A stretch of 64,000 bases of DNA from Myceligenerans salitolerans (GTDB lineage Bacteria; Actinomycetota; Actinomycetes; Actinomycetales; Cellulomonadaceae), in assembly GCF_017349295.1 (NCBI RefSeq), contig NZ_JAFMPK010000047.1, positions 62,001-126,000 of the forward strand, in the 5' to 3' direction. The notes beneath the pieces were generated by a model, which had not been told where the DNA came from, ran no database searches, and saw only the letters and a list, made by a program, of their open reading frames with translations. Below are positions 15,942-23,810 of this stretch, piece after piece. A program made the position numbers and the translations under genes. Each line of letters begins with the position of its first letter. The first letter of the stretch is position 1.

Positions 15942-15999
15942 CCGCCGCTCGCGGCCGGGGACCCGGACCGGTGTCCGGGCCCCCGGCCGCGAGCGGCGG
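15942..15999 (+). terminator. long GC hairpin after aldehyde dehydrogenase gene
   Basis: CCGCCGCTCGCGGCCGGGG (15942-15960) pairs with its exact complement at 15981-15999. An inner CCCGGAC/GTCCGGG stem (15962-15968, 15973-15979) closes a 4-nt loop. No T-tract follows. It ends the seven-gene catabolic operon and also faces the convergent aldo/keto reductase gene. Confidence 0.8.
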
Positions 16000-16051
16000 G
16001 CACGCCGAACGCCTGACGCCGCGGCTGAACGCTCGACGCCGGGCGGGGGCG

Positions 16052-16990
16052 TCAGGCAGCGGTGGCGACCGCGTCGAGCCGGGCGAGGTCGTCGCCGGTG
16101 AGCCGCAGCGACCCGGCCGCGATGTTCTCCTCCAGATGGGCGCGGTCCCCGGTGCCGGGGATGGCCAGGACGTGCTCGCCGCGGTGCAGGGTCCAGGCGA
16201 GCCGGACCTGCGCCGGGGTGACCTCGTGGGCCGCGGCGACGGCGGCGACCGCCGACTCGTCGCTCGCGACGGTGCCGCCCGGCACCGCACCGGGCACACC
16301 GGCGCCCACAGAGAAGAAGGGCACGAACGCGATGCCGTGCTCGCCGGTCAGCGCGACCAGGTCGTCGTCGCCGCGCTCGGTGAGTCCGTACCGGTTCTGC
16401 ACCTCGGCGACGGGGGTGATCGCCATCGCCTCGGTGAGCTGCGCCGCGTCGACGTTGGAGACCCCGATGTGGGCCAGGAGCCCCGCGTCGCGCAGTTCGG
16501 TGAGCGCGCCGACGTGCTCGGCCACGGAGCCGGACTCCTTGCCCATGCCGGAGCCCCAGCGCAGGTTGACGACGTCGAGGTGGTCGACGCCGAGCTGACG
16601 GACGTTCTCCTCCACCTGGGCGCGCAGCTCCTCGGGCCGCGCATACGGAGCGAAGGCGAGCCCCTCCCCCTTCCCCCGGACGGGGCCGACCTTGGTGGCG
16701 ATCACCAGGTCGTCCCGGTAGGGGTGAAGGGCGGTGCTGATGAGCTCGTTGGCGGAGCGGGTCGGCAGGAAGTAGAACGCGGCCGTGTCGATGTGGTTCA
16801 CGCCGAGCTCGACCGCACGGCGCAGGACGGCGATCGCCGTGTCCCGGTCACGGGGCTTCTCGTCCCAGGGCATGCCGGTCAGGCGCATCGCGCCGAAGCC
16901 GATGCGGTTGACCTCGCGGTCCCCGAGGCGCCAGGTGCCGGCGGAGGCGGCGGGAGAGGGTGCGGTGGTCGTGATGCTGTCACTCGTCAT
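16052..16990 (-). CDS. aldo/keto reductase
   Basis: A 312-residue (alpha/beta)8 AKR. It shows the N-terminal NRIGFGAMRLTG strand, GVNHIDTAAFYF (Asp and Tyr of the catalytic tetrad), VIATKVG (Lys), and cofactor-binding elements HIGVSNVDAAQL and LAIPGTGDRAHLEENI. The usual His position after DVVNL is occupied by RWGSGM, as in several bacterial oxidoreductase-type AKRs. The ATG (16988-16990) gives the expected N-terminus. It is divergent from an HTH regulator, with a palindromic operator between them; the substrate is unknown. Confidence 0.9.
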   Translation of the reverse strand: MTSDSITTTAPSPAASAGTWRLGDREVNRIGFGAMRLTGMPWDEKPRDRDTAIAVLRRAVELGVNHIDTAAFYFLPTRSANELISTALHPYRDDLVIATKVGPVRGKGEGLAFAPYARPEELRAQVEENVRQLGVDHLDVVNLRWGSGMGKESGSVAEHVGALTELRDAGLLAHIGVSNVDAAQLTEAMAITPVAEVQNRYGLTERGDDDLVALTGEHGIAFVPFFSVGAGVPGAVPGGTVASDESAVAAVAAAHEVTPAQVRLAWTLHRGEHVLAIPGTGDRAHLEENIAAGSLRLTGDDLARLDAVATAA

Positions 16991-17028
16991 GCCGACCAGC
17001 GTGCGGCGCCGCCCGGCGGAATCGCCGA

Positions 17029-17050
17029 CCGTGGCAGGTTGTTGCCACGG
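17029..17050. promoter_or_regulatory. operator candidate between AKR and regulator genes
   Basis: CCGTGGCA (17029-17036) and TGCCACGG (17043-17050) form a perfect 8-bp inverted repeat with a 6-nt spacer. It lies in the 96-bp gap between the divergent aldo/keto reductase and regulator genes, the classic position for a site bound by the regulator next door. Confidence 0.6.
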
Positions 17051-17086
17051 CTGGACGTGCGTACGGGCGCGCGGGAGGGTGAAGAC

Positions 17087-17776
17087 ATGTCGAGCACAGC
17101 CAGGACCAGCGACGGCGGCGTCACCGTCGTGCGCGGCGAGGAGGAGGTGTTCCGGCGCACGGCACACCTGTTCGCGAACGCGACCACCATCACCTGCGCC
17201 GCGAACACGCTCGCGTCGTGGGGCTGGACCCATGGGCCCCAGGGGGTCGCGACCGGCTCACCGGGCCGCCCTGCCGTCCGTCCCGGGCGCCGCGACGCCC
17301 GCGTCCGCAAGGTCTACCGCTCGGGCATGCTCCTCGACCCGGCCTGGCCGCACCGGATGGCGACCGTGCTCGAGCATCCGGGTGTCGAGGTCCGGGTCGC
17401 GACCGAGGAGGTCAACGAGACGATCCTGCTCGACGAGCGCATCGCGATCCTCGCCGGCGACATGCGCACCGGTGAGCGGACGTACAGCCTCATCACGCAG
17501 CCGGAGACGGTCCGAGGGGTCAGCTCACTGTTCGAGGCGGCGTGGCGGTCGGCCACGGACCTGGACGTGTACGACACCGGAGCCGCGGAGATCCGTCTGC
17601 TCGCGCCCCAGGTGCTCGACCTGCTCGGCCGAGGGGTCAAGGACGAGACCGCCGCCCGTGAGCTCGGCCTGAGCGTGCGCACGTACCGGCGCCGGGTCGC
17701 GGAGCTCATGGCGGCGCTCGGCGCGGACTCGCGGTTCCAGGCGGGCGTGCGGGCACGCGAGCTCGGCCTGGTCTAG
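17087..17776 (+). CDS. HTH (LuxR/TrmB-like) transcriptional regulator
   Basis: A 229-residue protein. The N-terminal region (about 15-165) resembles the sensor/phospholipase-D-like domain of TrmB-type regulators (RRTAHLFANATTITCAANTL, KVYRSGMLLDP, RIAILAGDMRTGERTYSLI). The C-terminal 65 residues form a LuxR-type HTH (LLGRGVKDETAARELGLSVRTYRRRVAELMAALGADSRFQ). GGGAGGG precedes the ATG. It probably controls the divergent aldo/keto reductase through the CCGTGGCA palindrome. Codons 40-60 are Arg/Gly/Pro-rich and may be a flexible loop. Confidence 0.85.
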   Translation: MSSTARTSDGGVTVVRGEEEVFRRTAHLFANATTITCAANTLASWGWTHGPQGVATGSPGRPAVRPGRRDARVRKVYRSGMLLDPAWPHRMATVLEHPGVEVRVATEEVNETILLDERIAILAGDMRTGERTYSLITQPETVRGVSSLFEAAWRSATDLDVYDTGAAEIRLLAPQVLDLLGRGVKDETAARELGLSVRTYRRRVAELMAALGADSRFQAGVRARELGLV

Positions 17777-17783
17777 GGATCCG

Positions 17784-19217
17784 TCAGGCCGGCCGCCACA
17801 CCGCGGCCAGGCGGCCCACCGCCTCCCGGAGCCGGTCCGGGCCCGCGGCCGCGTACCCGATGACGAGCCCGGGCGGTCCGGTGCCCCGGCGGTGGGACGA
17901 CAAGGGATGCACCGTGACACCGGACCGTTCCGCGCGGGCGGCGAGCGCGGCGTCGTCCACGCCGCCGGGCAGCGTGACCAGCAGGTGCAGCCCCGCGGCG
18001 ACGCCGTGCACGGCCGCCTCCGGCAGCTGCGCGGCCAGCGCCGCCAGCAGTGCGTCGCGGCGGGCGCGGTGCCGCCGCCGCACCTGCCGCAGGTGCCTCT
18101 CGAACGCGCCCGACGTGATGAAGTGCGCCAGCGCGAGCTGCGGCAGGGCGGGGCTCGCCAGATCGGTCCAGTAGCGCGCCTCGACGAGTTCCTGGTGCAT
18201 CGGGGCGGGTGCGAGCATCCATCCCAGCCGGATCCCGGGCGCCAGCGACTTGGACACGCTACCCAGATGCACCACGTGCTCCGGTGCGAGGGAGCGCAGG
18301 GCGGCGACCGGTGGCCGGTCGTAGCGGTGCTCGGCGTCGTAGTCGTCCTCGACCACCAGGCGCCGGGGCGACCGGCCGGGCGCGCGGTGCGCCGTGTCCG
18401 CACGGGCCCACGCGACCAGCGCGCGGCGCCGCTCGGGTGCGAGTGCCACCCCGGTGGGGAACTGGTGCGCGGGTGTGACCAGCACGGTGTCGAGGCCGGA
18501 CCTCTCGAGCGCGCCGACGTCGAGGCCGCCGTCGTCCACCGGGAGCGGGACCGGCTCCAGGCCCCACCTGCTCAGGTGCTCCCGCGCCCCGCGCGAGCCC
18601 GGGTCCTCGAACCCGATCCGGGTGGTCCCGTGCCCGCCGAGCACCGTCGCGAGCAGGACGAGCCCCTGCGACACGCCGTTCACGACGAGGATCTCGTCCG
18701 GGTGGGCGCGCAGCCCGCGGGTGCGCGAGAGCCACCCGGCGAGAGCCTCCCGGAGAGCGGGCAGCCCGCGCGGATCGCCGTAGCCGAGGTCCCGGGACGC
18801 GAGGCCGGTGATCGCCGCGCGCTCCGCACGCGCCCAGGCTGCCCGCGGGAACGCGGACAGGTCCGGCAGCCCCGGCGAGAGGTCGATCCGCTGCGGGTGG
18901 GGCACCGCCGGTGCCGGCGTGGCCGGGCGCGCCGGAGCGGGGTCCGACGTCGCCCGCAGCAGGTCGGTGCGCACCGTCGTCCCCGCTCCGCGACGGCCGG
19001 ACAGGAGGCCCTCGTCCGTGAGCCGCCGGTAGGCGTCGACGACGACGCCACGCGAGCAGCCGAGCTGGTCGGCCAGCACCCGGGTGGCGGGCAGGCGGTC
19101 ACCCGCGGTGAGGCGGCCGTCGCGGACCGCGCCGCGCACCTCGTCGGTGAGCCACACGGTGAGCCCGCCGCCCGGTGCCTGCGCGGGGTCGAGCTGGAGG
19201 AAGTCGGATCCAGACAT
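17784..19217 (-). CDS. MocR/PdxR-type GntR regulator with aminotransferase-like domain
   Basis: A 477-residue fusion typical of MocR regulators. The GntR HTH is residues about 15-80 (LTDEVRGAVRDGRLTAGDRLP, CSRGVVVDAYRRLTDEGLL). An Ala/Pro-rich linker leads to a fold-type I aminotransferase domain. That domain has LGYGDPRGLPALREALAGWL, VEDDYDAEHRYD and the PLP-lysine motif GSVSKSLAPGIRLGW. It binds PLP as effector and usually controls the divergent gene, here an EamA transporter. The long in-frame extension upstream to 20624 is an antisense shadow and was rejected; the ATG (19215-19217) gives the canonical N-terminus. Confidence 0.92.
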   Translation of the reverse strand: MSGSDFLQLDPAQAPGGGLTVWLTDEVRGAVRDGRLTAGDRLPATRVLADQLGCSRGVVVDAYRRLTDEGLLSGRRGAGTTVRTDLLRATSDPAPARPATPAPAVPHPQRIDLSPGLPDLSAFPRAAWARAERAAITGLASRDLGYGDPRGLPALREALAGWLSRTRGLRAHPDEILVVNGVSQGLVLLATVLGGHGTTRIGFEDPGSRGAREHLSRWGLEPVPLPVDDGGLDVGALERSGLDTVLVTPAHQFPTGVALAPERRRALVAWARADTAHRAPGRSPRRLVVEDDYDAEHRYDRPPVAALRSLAPEHVVHLGSVSKSLAPGIRLGWMLAPAPMHQELVEARYWTDLASPALPQLALAHFITSGAFERHLRQVRRRHRARRDALLAALAAQLPEAAVHGVAAGLHLLVTLPGGVDDAALAARAERSGVTVHPLSSHRRGTGPPGLVIGYAAAGPDRLREAVGRLAAVWRPA

Positions 19218-19218
19218 C

Positions 19219-19264
19219 TTGGTCCTCTCGATCAGGTCTGGATTGGCACTGTTCGCCGGACCAA
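19219..19264. promoter_or_regulatory. MocR-type operator candidate (TTGGTCC ... GGACCAA)
   Basis: TTGGTCC (19219-19225) and GGACCAA (19258-19264) are inverted 7-bp copies at the two ends of the gap between the divergent mocR and EamA genes. A third half-site, ATTGG (19243-19247), is inverted relative to CCAAT (19261-19265). TGGACCA-like boxes are common for MocR regulators of EamA transporters. The third half-site suggests a dimer plus an extra contact. Confidence 0.55.
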
Positions 19265-19284
19265 TGGTCGCAGAGGCTGCCCGC

Positions 19285-20262
19285 ATGACAGGAACGAGCG
19301 ACAGCGGACCGGCGGTGGGCGCCACGCCGTCCGCGGAGGCGGTGGCGGCCGGGACGGCAGCCGGCAGCGGTGCCGTCGAAGGACGAGCAGGCCGCGGTGG
19401 CACGCACGGCGGCGGCGCGCTGTACGCCGTGATCGGGATGTCGCTGGTGGGCAGTCTGGTCGCGGTGTCGGGCACGCTCGACGGGGCGCCGCTCCTCGCC
19501 GTCCAGGCGCTGCGGTACACGCTGGCCGCCGTGATCCTCGTGCTGGTCCTGCGGACGACGGGCCGTGCCGCCCCACGCCCGCGCGGTCGCGAGTGGGCGT
19601 GGCTCGCGGGCGTCGCGCTGAGCGGCCTGGTGCTGTTCAACGTCGCCGTCGTGCGGGGCGTCGAACACGCCGAGCCGGCGGTGATCGGCGTGGCCGTGGC
19701 CGCCGTGCCGATCCTCCTCGCGCTCGTCGGCCCCCTGGCGGCCCGCTCGCGGCCCGCGCCCGCCGTCGTGGCCGGGGCGGTGGTCGTCACCGCCGGCGCC
19801 GTCCTGGTGACCGGGGGCGGGCGCACCGACGCGGCGGGAGTGGGATACGCCCTGCTGACCCTCGGGTGCGAGGCCGGGTTCACCCTGCTGGCCGTGCCCG
19901 TGCTACGCCGCCTCGGGCCCGACGGCGTCACCCTGCACGCCACGTGGATCGCGGCCGCCGGGTTCGTCGTGCTGAGCCTGGCGACCGAGGGGCCGGCGGC
20001 CGTCCTGACCCTGGGGCCGGGCCATCTGCTGGCGACGCTGCATCTGGCGGTGTTCGTCACCGTCGTGGCGTTCCTTCTCTGGTACACGGCCGTGGGACGC
20101 CTGGGACCGGGCCGCGCCGGGCTGTTCACCGGCGTCGTGCCGGTCACCTCCGCCGTGGGCGGCGTGCTCCTCGGCGAGCCGGTCCCCGGCCCGGTGGTGT
20201 GGTGCGGGGTCGCGGTCGTGGCGGCCGGCGTGGGGCTCGGGATGCGGGCGGGCCGCTCGTGA
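19285..20262 (+). CDS. EamA/DMT-family transporter
   Basis: A 325-residue inner-membrane protein with ten predicted TM helices, in two EamA repeats. The first is around ALYAVIGMSLVGSLVAVSG to VLVTGG; the second is from GVGYALLTLGCEAGFTLLAV to VAAGVGLGM. The Gly-rich N-terminal 40 residues are cytoplasmic. The ATG at 19285 is preferred because AGAGG lies 8 nt upstream. The in-frame ATG at 19264 falls inside the operator half-site. Drug/metabolite transporters export or import amino acids, sugars or other metabolites; the substrate is unknown. It is probably controlled by the divergent MocR regulator. Confidence 0.9.
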   Translation: MTGTSDSGPAVGATPSAEAVAAGTAAGSGAVEGRAGRGGTHGGGALYAVIGMSLVGSLVAVSGTLDGAPLLAVQALRYTLAAVILVLVLRTTGRAAPRPRGREWAWLAGVALSGLVLFNVAVVRGVEHAEPAVIGVAVAAVPILLALVGPLAARSRPAPAVVAGAVVVTAGAVLVTGGGRTDAAGVGYALLTLGCEAGFTLLAVPVLRRLGPDGVTLHATWIAAAGFVVLSLATEGPAAVLTLGPGHLLATLHLAVFVTVVAFLLWYTAVGRLGPGRAGLFTGVVPVTSAVGGVLLGEPVPGPVVWCGVAVVAAGVGLGMRAGRS

Positions 20263-20291
20263 CCGGTGGGCCGGCTCGTGACCGGTGGGCC
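20255..20291 (+). repeat. tandem 18-bp duplication at EamA gene 3' end
   Basis: GCTCGTGACCGGTGGGCC occurs exactly at 20255-20272 and again at 20274-20291; the first copy contains the EamA stop codon. Looser GTGACCGG and CGACCGG echoes continue to about 20345, next to the rarA 3' end. This looks like local slippage duplication between converging genes. Confidence 0.7.
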
Positions 20292-20355
20292 TGCTCCGGG
20301 TCGGCGGGCGCTGCGTGACCGGCGCGCGGTGTGCGACCGGCGGACCGGCGGCCGT

Positions 20356-21813
20356 CTACTCGTCGGACCGCAGGATGCCCCGCACGCGCGCGAGCCTCTC
20401 GGAGACCTGGCGCTCGAACCCCCGGTCGCTGGGGGAGTAGTACTCCGTTCCCGCGAGCGAGTCGGGCAGGTACTGCTGCGGCGCCACCGCGTGCGGCCAG
20501 TCGTGGGCGTACCGGTAGTCCTTGCCGTGCCCGACGCCCTCGGCCCCGGCGTAGTGCGCGTCGCGCAGGTGCATCGGGACGGTGCCGGCCCGGCCGGCCC
20601 GCACGTCGGCCAGCGCCGCGTCACCCGCCAGGTACGCCGCGTTGGACTTTGGCGCGGTCGCCAGGTGGACCACCGCCTCCGCCAGCACGATGCGCCCCTC
20701 CGGCATGCCGATCATCTGCACGGCCTGCGCGGCCGCGACCGCCGTCTGGAGGGCGGACGGGTCGGCGACGCCGACGTCCTCCGCCGCGGAGATGATGAGC
20801 CGCCGCGCGATGAACCGCGGGTCCTCCCCGGCCGCGACCATGCGCGCGAGGTAGTGCAGAGCGGCGTCGACGTCGGATCCGCGGATCGACTTGATGAAAG
20901 CGCTGATCACGTCGTAGTGCTGATCCCCGGCGCGGTCGTAGCGCACGGCGGCGACGTCGACGGCGCGCTCGACGTCGGCCAGGGTGACGCGGGGCGGGTC
21001 GGCCTGCGGGGAGGCGCTCGCGGCGGGCTCGGGGCCGGGCTCGTCGTCGGGCTCGCGGCCGGGCTCGTCGTCGGGCTCGGGGTCGTCGCCCCGGCCGCCG
21101 TCGGACAGCACGGCCCCCGCTGCGGCCTCGAGGATGGTGAGCGCCTTGCGGGCGTCACCACCGGCGAGACGCACGAGGTGCTCGGCGGCGTCGTCGGCGA
21201 GCATGACGGAGCCGGCGAGTCCGCGCGGATCGGCGACGGCGCGCTCGACCAGATCGCGGACGTGCGCCGAGCTGAGCGGCCTGAGAGTGAGCAGCAGCGA
21301 GCGGGACAGCAGCGGCGAGTTCACCGAGAAGGACGGGTTCTCGGTGGTCGCGGCCACGAGCGTGACCCAGCGGTTCTCGACGGACGGCAGCAGCGCGTCC
21401 TGCTGGGTCTTGGAGAAGCGGTGCACCTCGTCGACGAACAGCACGGTCTCCGAGCCGCCCGTGGCCAGGCGGCGGCGCGCGTCCTCGACGACCTGGCGCA
21501 CGTCCTTGACCCCGGCCGTGACCGCCGACAGTTCCACGAAGCGGCGGCCGGACACCGTGGCGACCAGGTAGGCGAGCGTCGTCTTTCCCGTGCCGGGCGG
21601 CCCCCACAGGATGACCGACGACGGCGCGGAACGGGAGCTCGCCGTGTCCGCGGGCTCGATGAGCCTCCGCAGCGGGGACCCTGGCTCGAGCAGGTGGTCC
21701 TGCCCGGCGATCTCCGCGACGGACGCCGGACGCATCCGCACGGCGAGCGGGGCGGCGTCGCCCACCTCGGGCGTGCCGCGCTCGGTGGTGGTCACCGCGG
21801 AGAACAGGTCCAT
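20356..21813 (-). CDS. rarA: replication-associated recombination protein A (RarA/MgsA AAA+ ATPase)
   Basis: A 485-residue AAA+ protein that processes stalled forks. [17 protein letters not shown] leads into Walker [10 protein letters not shown] (71-79) and Walker [21 protein letters not shown]. It continues with sensor [19 protein letters not shown] and the C-terminal tetramerisation/SSB-contact region [22 protein letters not shown]. An acidic tandem-repeat linker ([16 protein letters not shown]) is inserted after the lid domain. The mRNA is probably leaderless: TAGGGT ends 6 nt before the ATG, with no Shine-Dalgarno. Confidence 0.96.
   Translation of the reverse strand: MDLFSAVTTTERGTPEVGDAAPLAVRMRPASVAEIAGQDHLLEPGSPLRRLIEPADTASSRSAPSSVILWGPPGTGKTTLAYLVATVSGRRFVELSAVTAGVKDVRQVVEDARRRLATGGSETVLFVDEVHRFSKTQQDALLPSVENRWVTLVAATTENPSFSVNSPLLSRSLLLTLRPLSSAHVRDLVERAVADPRGLAGSVMLADDAAEHLVRLAGGDARKALTILEAAAGAVLSDGGRGDDPEPDDEPGREPDDEPGPEPAASASPQADPPRVTLADVERAVDVAAVRYDRAGDQHYDVISAFIKSIRGSDVDAALHYLARMVAAGEDPRFIARRLIISAAEDVGVADPSALQTAVAAAQAVQMIGMPEGRIVLAEAVVHLATAPKSNAAYLAGDAALADVRAGRAGTVPMHLRDAHYAGAEGVGHGKDYRYAHDWPHAVAPQQYLPDSLAGTEYYSPSDRGFERQVSERLARVRGILRSDE
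21025..21087 (-). repeat. coding minisatellite in rarA
   Basis: A 24-bp unit (21025-21048) is repeated with one base change at 21049-21072, and a partial copy follows to about 21087. In rarA it encodes the acidic DDEPG(R/P)EP repeats of a linker. The in-frame length suggests variation by slippage without frame loss. Confidence 0.75.
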
Positions 21814-22124
21814 GCGGCAACCCTATGCGGGGAGTCCGACACGAAGGGGCCCGGACAGCACCCCGAGGACGGGTGGCCGCACCACTGCGGCCGCCGCGGT
21901 CGGCCACCTCGCTCGCACCACCGGAACGTGCGTGGGATAAGATGTTGCGGTTGCCTGACGGGCCCTGGTCCGGACGGTGACTCCCTGGGACCTCGGCCCC
22001 GTGACGTGCGTGCGGTTCGCCCGTGCGCCGCGTCCGTCGGCTGGTCCCGCACCCGGCCGGCACCGTCGTGGACGGCGTCGGCTCGCGGGTGTGACCTATC
22101 AACCACGAAGGACAGGAACATCAC
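21814..22124 (+). other. 311-bp gap: rarA upstream and rpsD promoter/leader
   Basis: The left end holds the minus-strand rarA -10 (TAGGGT). A plus-strand TAAGAT at 21938-21943 is the best -10 for rpsD, implying a leader of roughly 175 nt. No recognised S4 leader motif or riboswitch is evident, and no ORF of interest is seen. Confidence 0.5.
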
Positions 22125-22751
22125 GTGACCTCTGTCACCCGTTCGCGGCGTCAGGTTCGCCTGAGCCGCAAGCTCGGTCTTCCGCTCACGCCGAAGGCCG
22201 TCAAGCACTTCGAGAAGCGCCCGTACCCGCCCGGTGAGCACGGCCGCGCCCGTCGCCGCACCGAGTCGGACTACGCGGTGCGTCTGCGCGAGAAGCAGCG
22301 CCTGCGGGCGCAGTACGCCCTGCGGGAGAAGCAGCTCCTCAAGGTGTACGAGAACTCCCGCAAGCAGCCCGGCCTGACCGGTGAGGTCATGGTCGAGGAC
22401 CTCGAGACCCGTCTCGACTCCCTCGTGCTGCGCGCCGGCTTCGGCCGCACCATCCTGCAGGCCCGCCAGATCGTGACCCACCGTCACATCCTGGTGGACG
22501 GCAAGATCGTGGACCGTCCTTCCTTCCGCGTGAAGGAGGGCCAGACCATCCAGGTGAAGCCGAAGAGCCAGGCCACCACGCCGTTCCAGGTCGCCGCCGC
22601 CGGCGCGCACCGTGACGTGCTGCCGGCCGTGCCCGGTTACCTCGACGTGCAGCTGGAGAAGCTGTCCGCGACGCTGACCCGTCGTCCGAAGCGTGCCGAG
22701 GTCCCCGTGACCTGCGACGTGCAGATGGTCGTCGAGTACTACGCCCGCTGA
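22125..22751 (+). CDS. rpsD: 30S ribosomal protein S4
   Basis: A 208-residue primary 16S rRNA-binding protein. It has the N-terminal [39 protein letters not shown], and the S4 RNA-binding domain [35 protein letters not shown]. The zinc-binding cysteines seen in some S4 proteins are absent (C- type). The GTG start follows an AGGACAGGA Shine-Dalgarno. It stands alone rather than in the alpha operon, as is usual in many actinobacteria. Confidence 0.97.
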   Translation: MTSVTRSRRQVRLSRKLGLPLTPKAVKHFEKRPYPPGEHGRARRRTESDYAVRLREKQRLRAQYALREKQLLKVYENSRKQPGLTGEVMVEDLETRLDSLVLRAGFGRTILQARQIVTHRHILVDGKIVDRPSFRVKEGQTIQVKPKSQATTPFQVAAAGAHRDVLPAVPGYLDVQLEKLSATLTRRPKRAEVPVTCDVQMVVEYYAR

Positions 22752-22768
22752 CATCCGTTCAGCCCGAC

Positions 22769-22803
22769 ACGCCCCGTCCGAGCCTCGTGCCCGGGCGGGG
22801 CGT
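22769..22803 (+). terminator. rpsD terminator hairpin
   Basis: ACGCCCCG (22769-22776) pairs with CGGGGCGT (22796-22803), with a further G/C-rich inner pairing. It begins 18 nt after the rpsD stop and lies before the next start. Confidence 0.7.
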
Positions 22804-22829
22804 CGTCGTCCCGCGTTAGGGTTGCGGCC

Positions 22830-23264
22830 ATGACTTTCTCCCTCGGTGACGTGGCGGGACTGCTCGCGGCGATCGCGTTCCTGCTGCTCGTGGGTTTCCT
22901 TGCCTATCCGCTGATCAAGCTCGGCCGGGTGCTGGAGGAGGCGCGGGCCGGTCTGCGTGAGGTGACCGAGCACTCCGTGCCCATCCTGGACGAGACCGCG
23001 ACGGCTGTGGCCAGCGCCAACACGCAGCTGGAGAAGGTGGACGTCGTCACGACGAGCGCGGCGTCCGTCAGCGAGAACGTGAGCGCCCTGACCGGTCTGT
23101 ACGCCGCCACCCTCGGCGGCCCGCTGGTGAAGGTGGCCGCGTTCTCCTACGGCGTGCGCCGGGCGTTCGCCAGGGCCACCGGCCGGGAGGACGCCGGCAC
23201 CGCCGGTCAGGGCGCCTCCGGCGCCGGCCGCCACGCCGCCGCGCCCGAGGGCGGCGCGCGGTGA
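22830..23264 (+). CDS. DUF948-type membrane-anchored protein
   Basis: A 144-residue protein with one N-terminal TM helix (about 8-30, VAGLLAAIAFLLLVGFLAYPLI). A long helical/coiled region follows (LEEARAGLREVTEHSVPILDETA), then a short C-terminal Gly/Ala tail. DUF948 proteins are small membrane proteins of unknown function, often found before alaS in Actinobacteria. TAGGGT (22817-22822) ends 7 nt before the ATG, and no Shine-Dalgarno is present, so a leaderless mRNA is likely. The stop overlaps the next start (GTGA). Confidence 0.8.
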   Translation: MTFSLGDVAGLLAAIAFLLLVGFLAYPLIKLGRVLEEARAGLREVTEHSVPILDETATAVASANTQLEKVDVVTTSAASVSENVSALTGLYAATLGGPLVKVAAFSYGVRRAFARATGREDAGTAGQGASGAGRHAAAPEGGAR

Positions 23265-23560
23265 GGGCCCGGCTGTTCTGGATCGGTGTCGGCGTCGTGG
23301 TGACCGTGGTGGTGGTCCGGCGCGGGCAGCGGCTCGCGGCGCGGTACACGCCGGCGAACATGGCGGCGGCGGCCGGCGCGCGGGCGGTCGACGCGGCCGA
23401 CGCGGGCGCCGTGCGGCTGATCCAGGGTGCGAGAGGATTCGCCGGCGATTTCCGCGCGGCCCGCGCCGAGCGGGAGGCCGAGCTGATGGCCTCCCTCCTC
23501 GCGGACGGCGCGGGTGGCACGCACGACCTGGACGAGCTGCGCCGTCGCACCGGCCGCTGA
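23261..23560 (+). CDS. small membrane-associated protein, possibly DUF6167 family
   Basis: A 99-residue protein with an N-terminal TM segment (LFWIGVGVVVTVVVVRRGQ) and a mostly helical Ala/Arg-rich body (RAARAEREAELMASLLAD). I do not recognise a function. Position between DUF948 and alaS suggests the conserved actinobacterial DUF6167 gene, but I base this mainly on context. The GTG start overlaps the DUF948 stop, so the two are translationally coupled. Confidence 0.7.
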   Translation: MRARLFWIGVGVVVTVVVVRRGQRLAARYTPANMAAAAGARAVDAADAGAVRLIQGARGFAGDFRAARAEREAELMASLLADGAGGTHDLDELRRRTGR

Positions 23561-23581
23561 GCGTTCCCACCGGCCTGCCGC

Positions 23582-23640
23582 CGCGGTGGCCGCCCGGCCG
23601 GTGGACAGGGCTACGGCCGGGCGGTCCGCCGACCACCGCG
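23582..23640 (+). terminator. two-part GC hairpin before alaS
   Basis: Outer arms CGCGGTGG (23582-23589) and CCACCGCG (23633-23640) enclose inner arms CCGCCCGGCCG (23590-23600) and CGGCCGGGCGG (23614-23624), all perfectly complementary. It ends the DUF948 pair. The rest of the 250-bp gap holds TAGGAC (about 23742), a likely alaS -10. Confidence 0.7.
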
Positions 23641-23810
23641 CACCCTGCGGACGGCACGGAACCCGGGATTCCTGCGCGACGCCGCGGCGTTGTCCACAGC
23701 GCACCACATTCAGTTTCGTCTTTCGCCTCCTGGCGCGGGAGACTAGGACCACACGAACCGACTCCCGGCGTGCGAGCGCGCGCCGGCTCACGAGACAAGG
23801 ACCGCAATAG

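Noticed and set aside
17892-20318. 808-residue plus-strand frame opposite the MocR gene and overlapping the EamA gene
   Set aside because: MocR and EamA both have full domain signatures in the other frames; this frame is Arg/Gly-rich without motifs.
21938-22124. Ribosomal S4 autoregulatory leader before rpsD
   Set aside because: The leader is long, but I could not identify a recognised S4 leader pseudoknot; known examples are mostly from Firmicutes.
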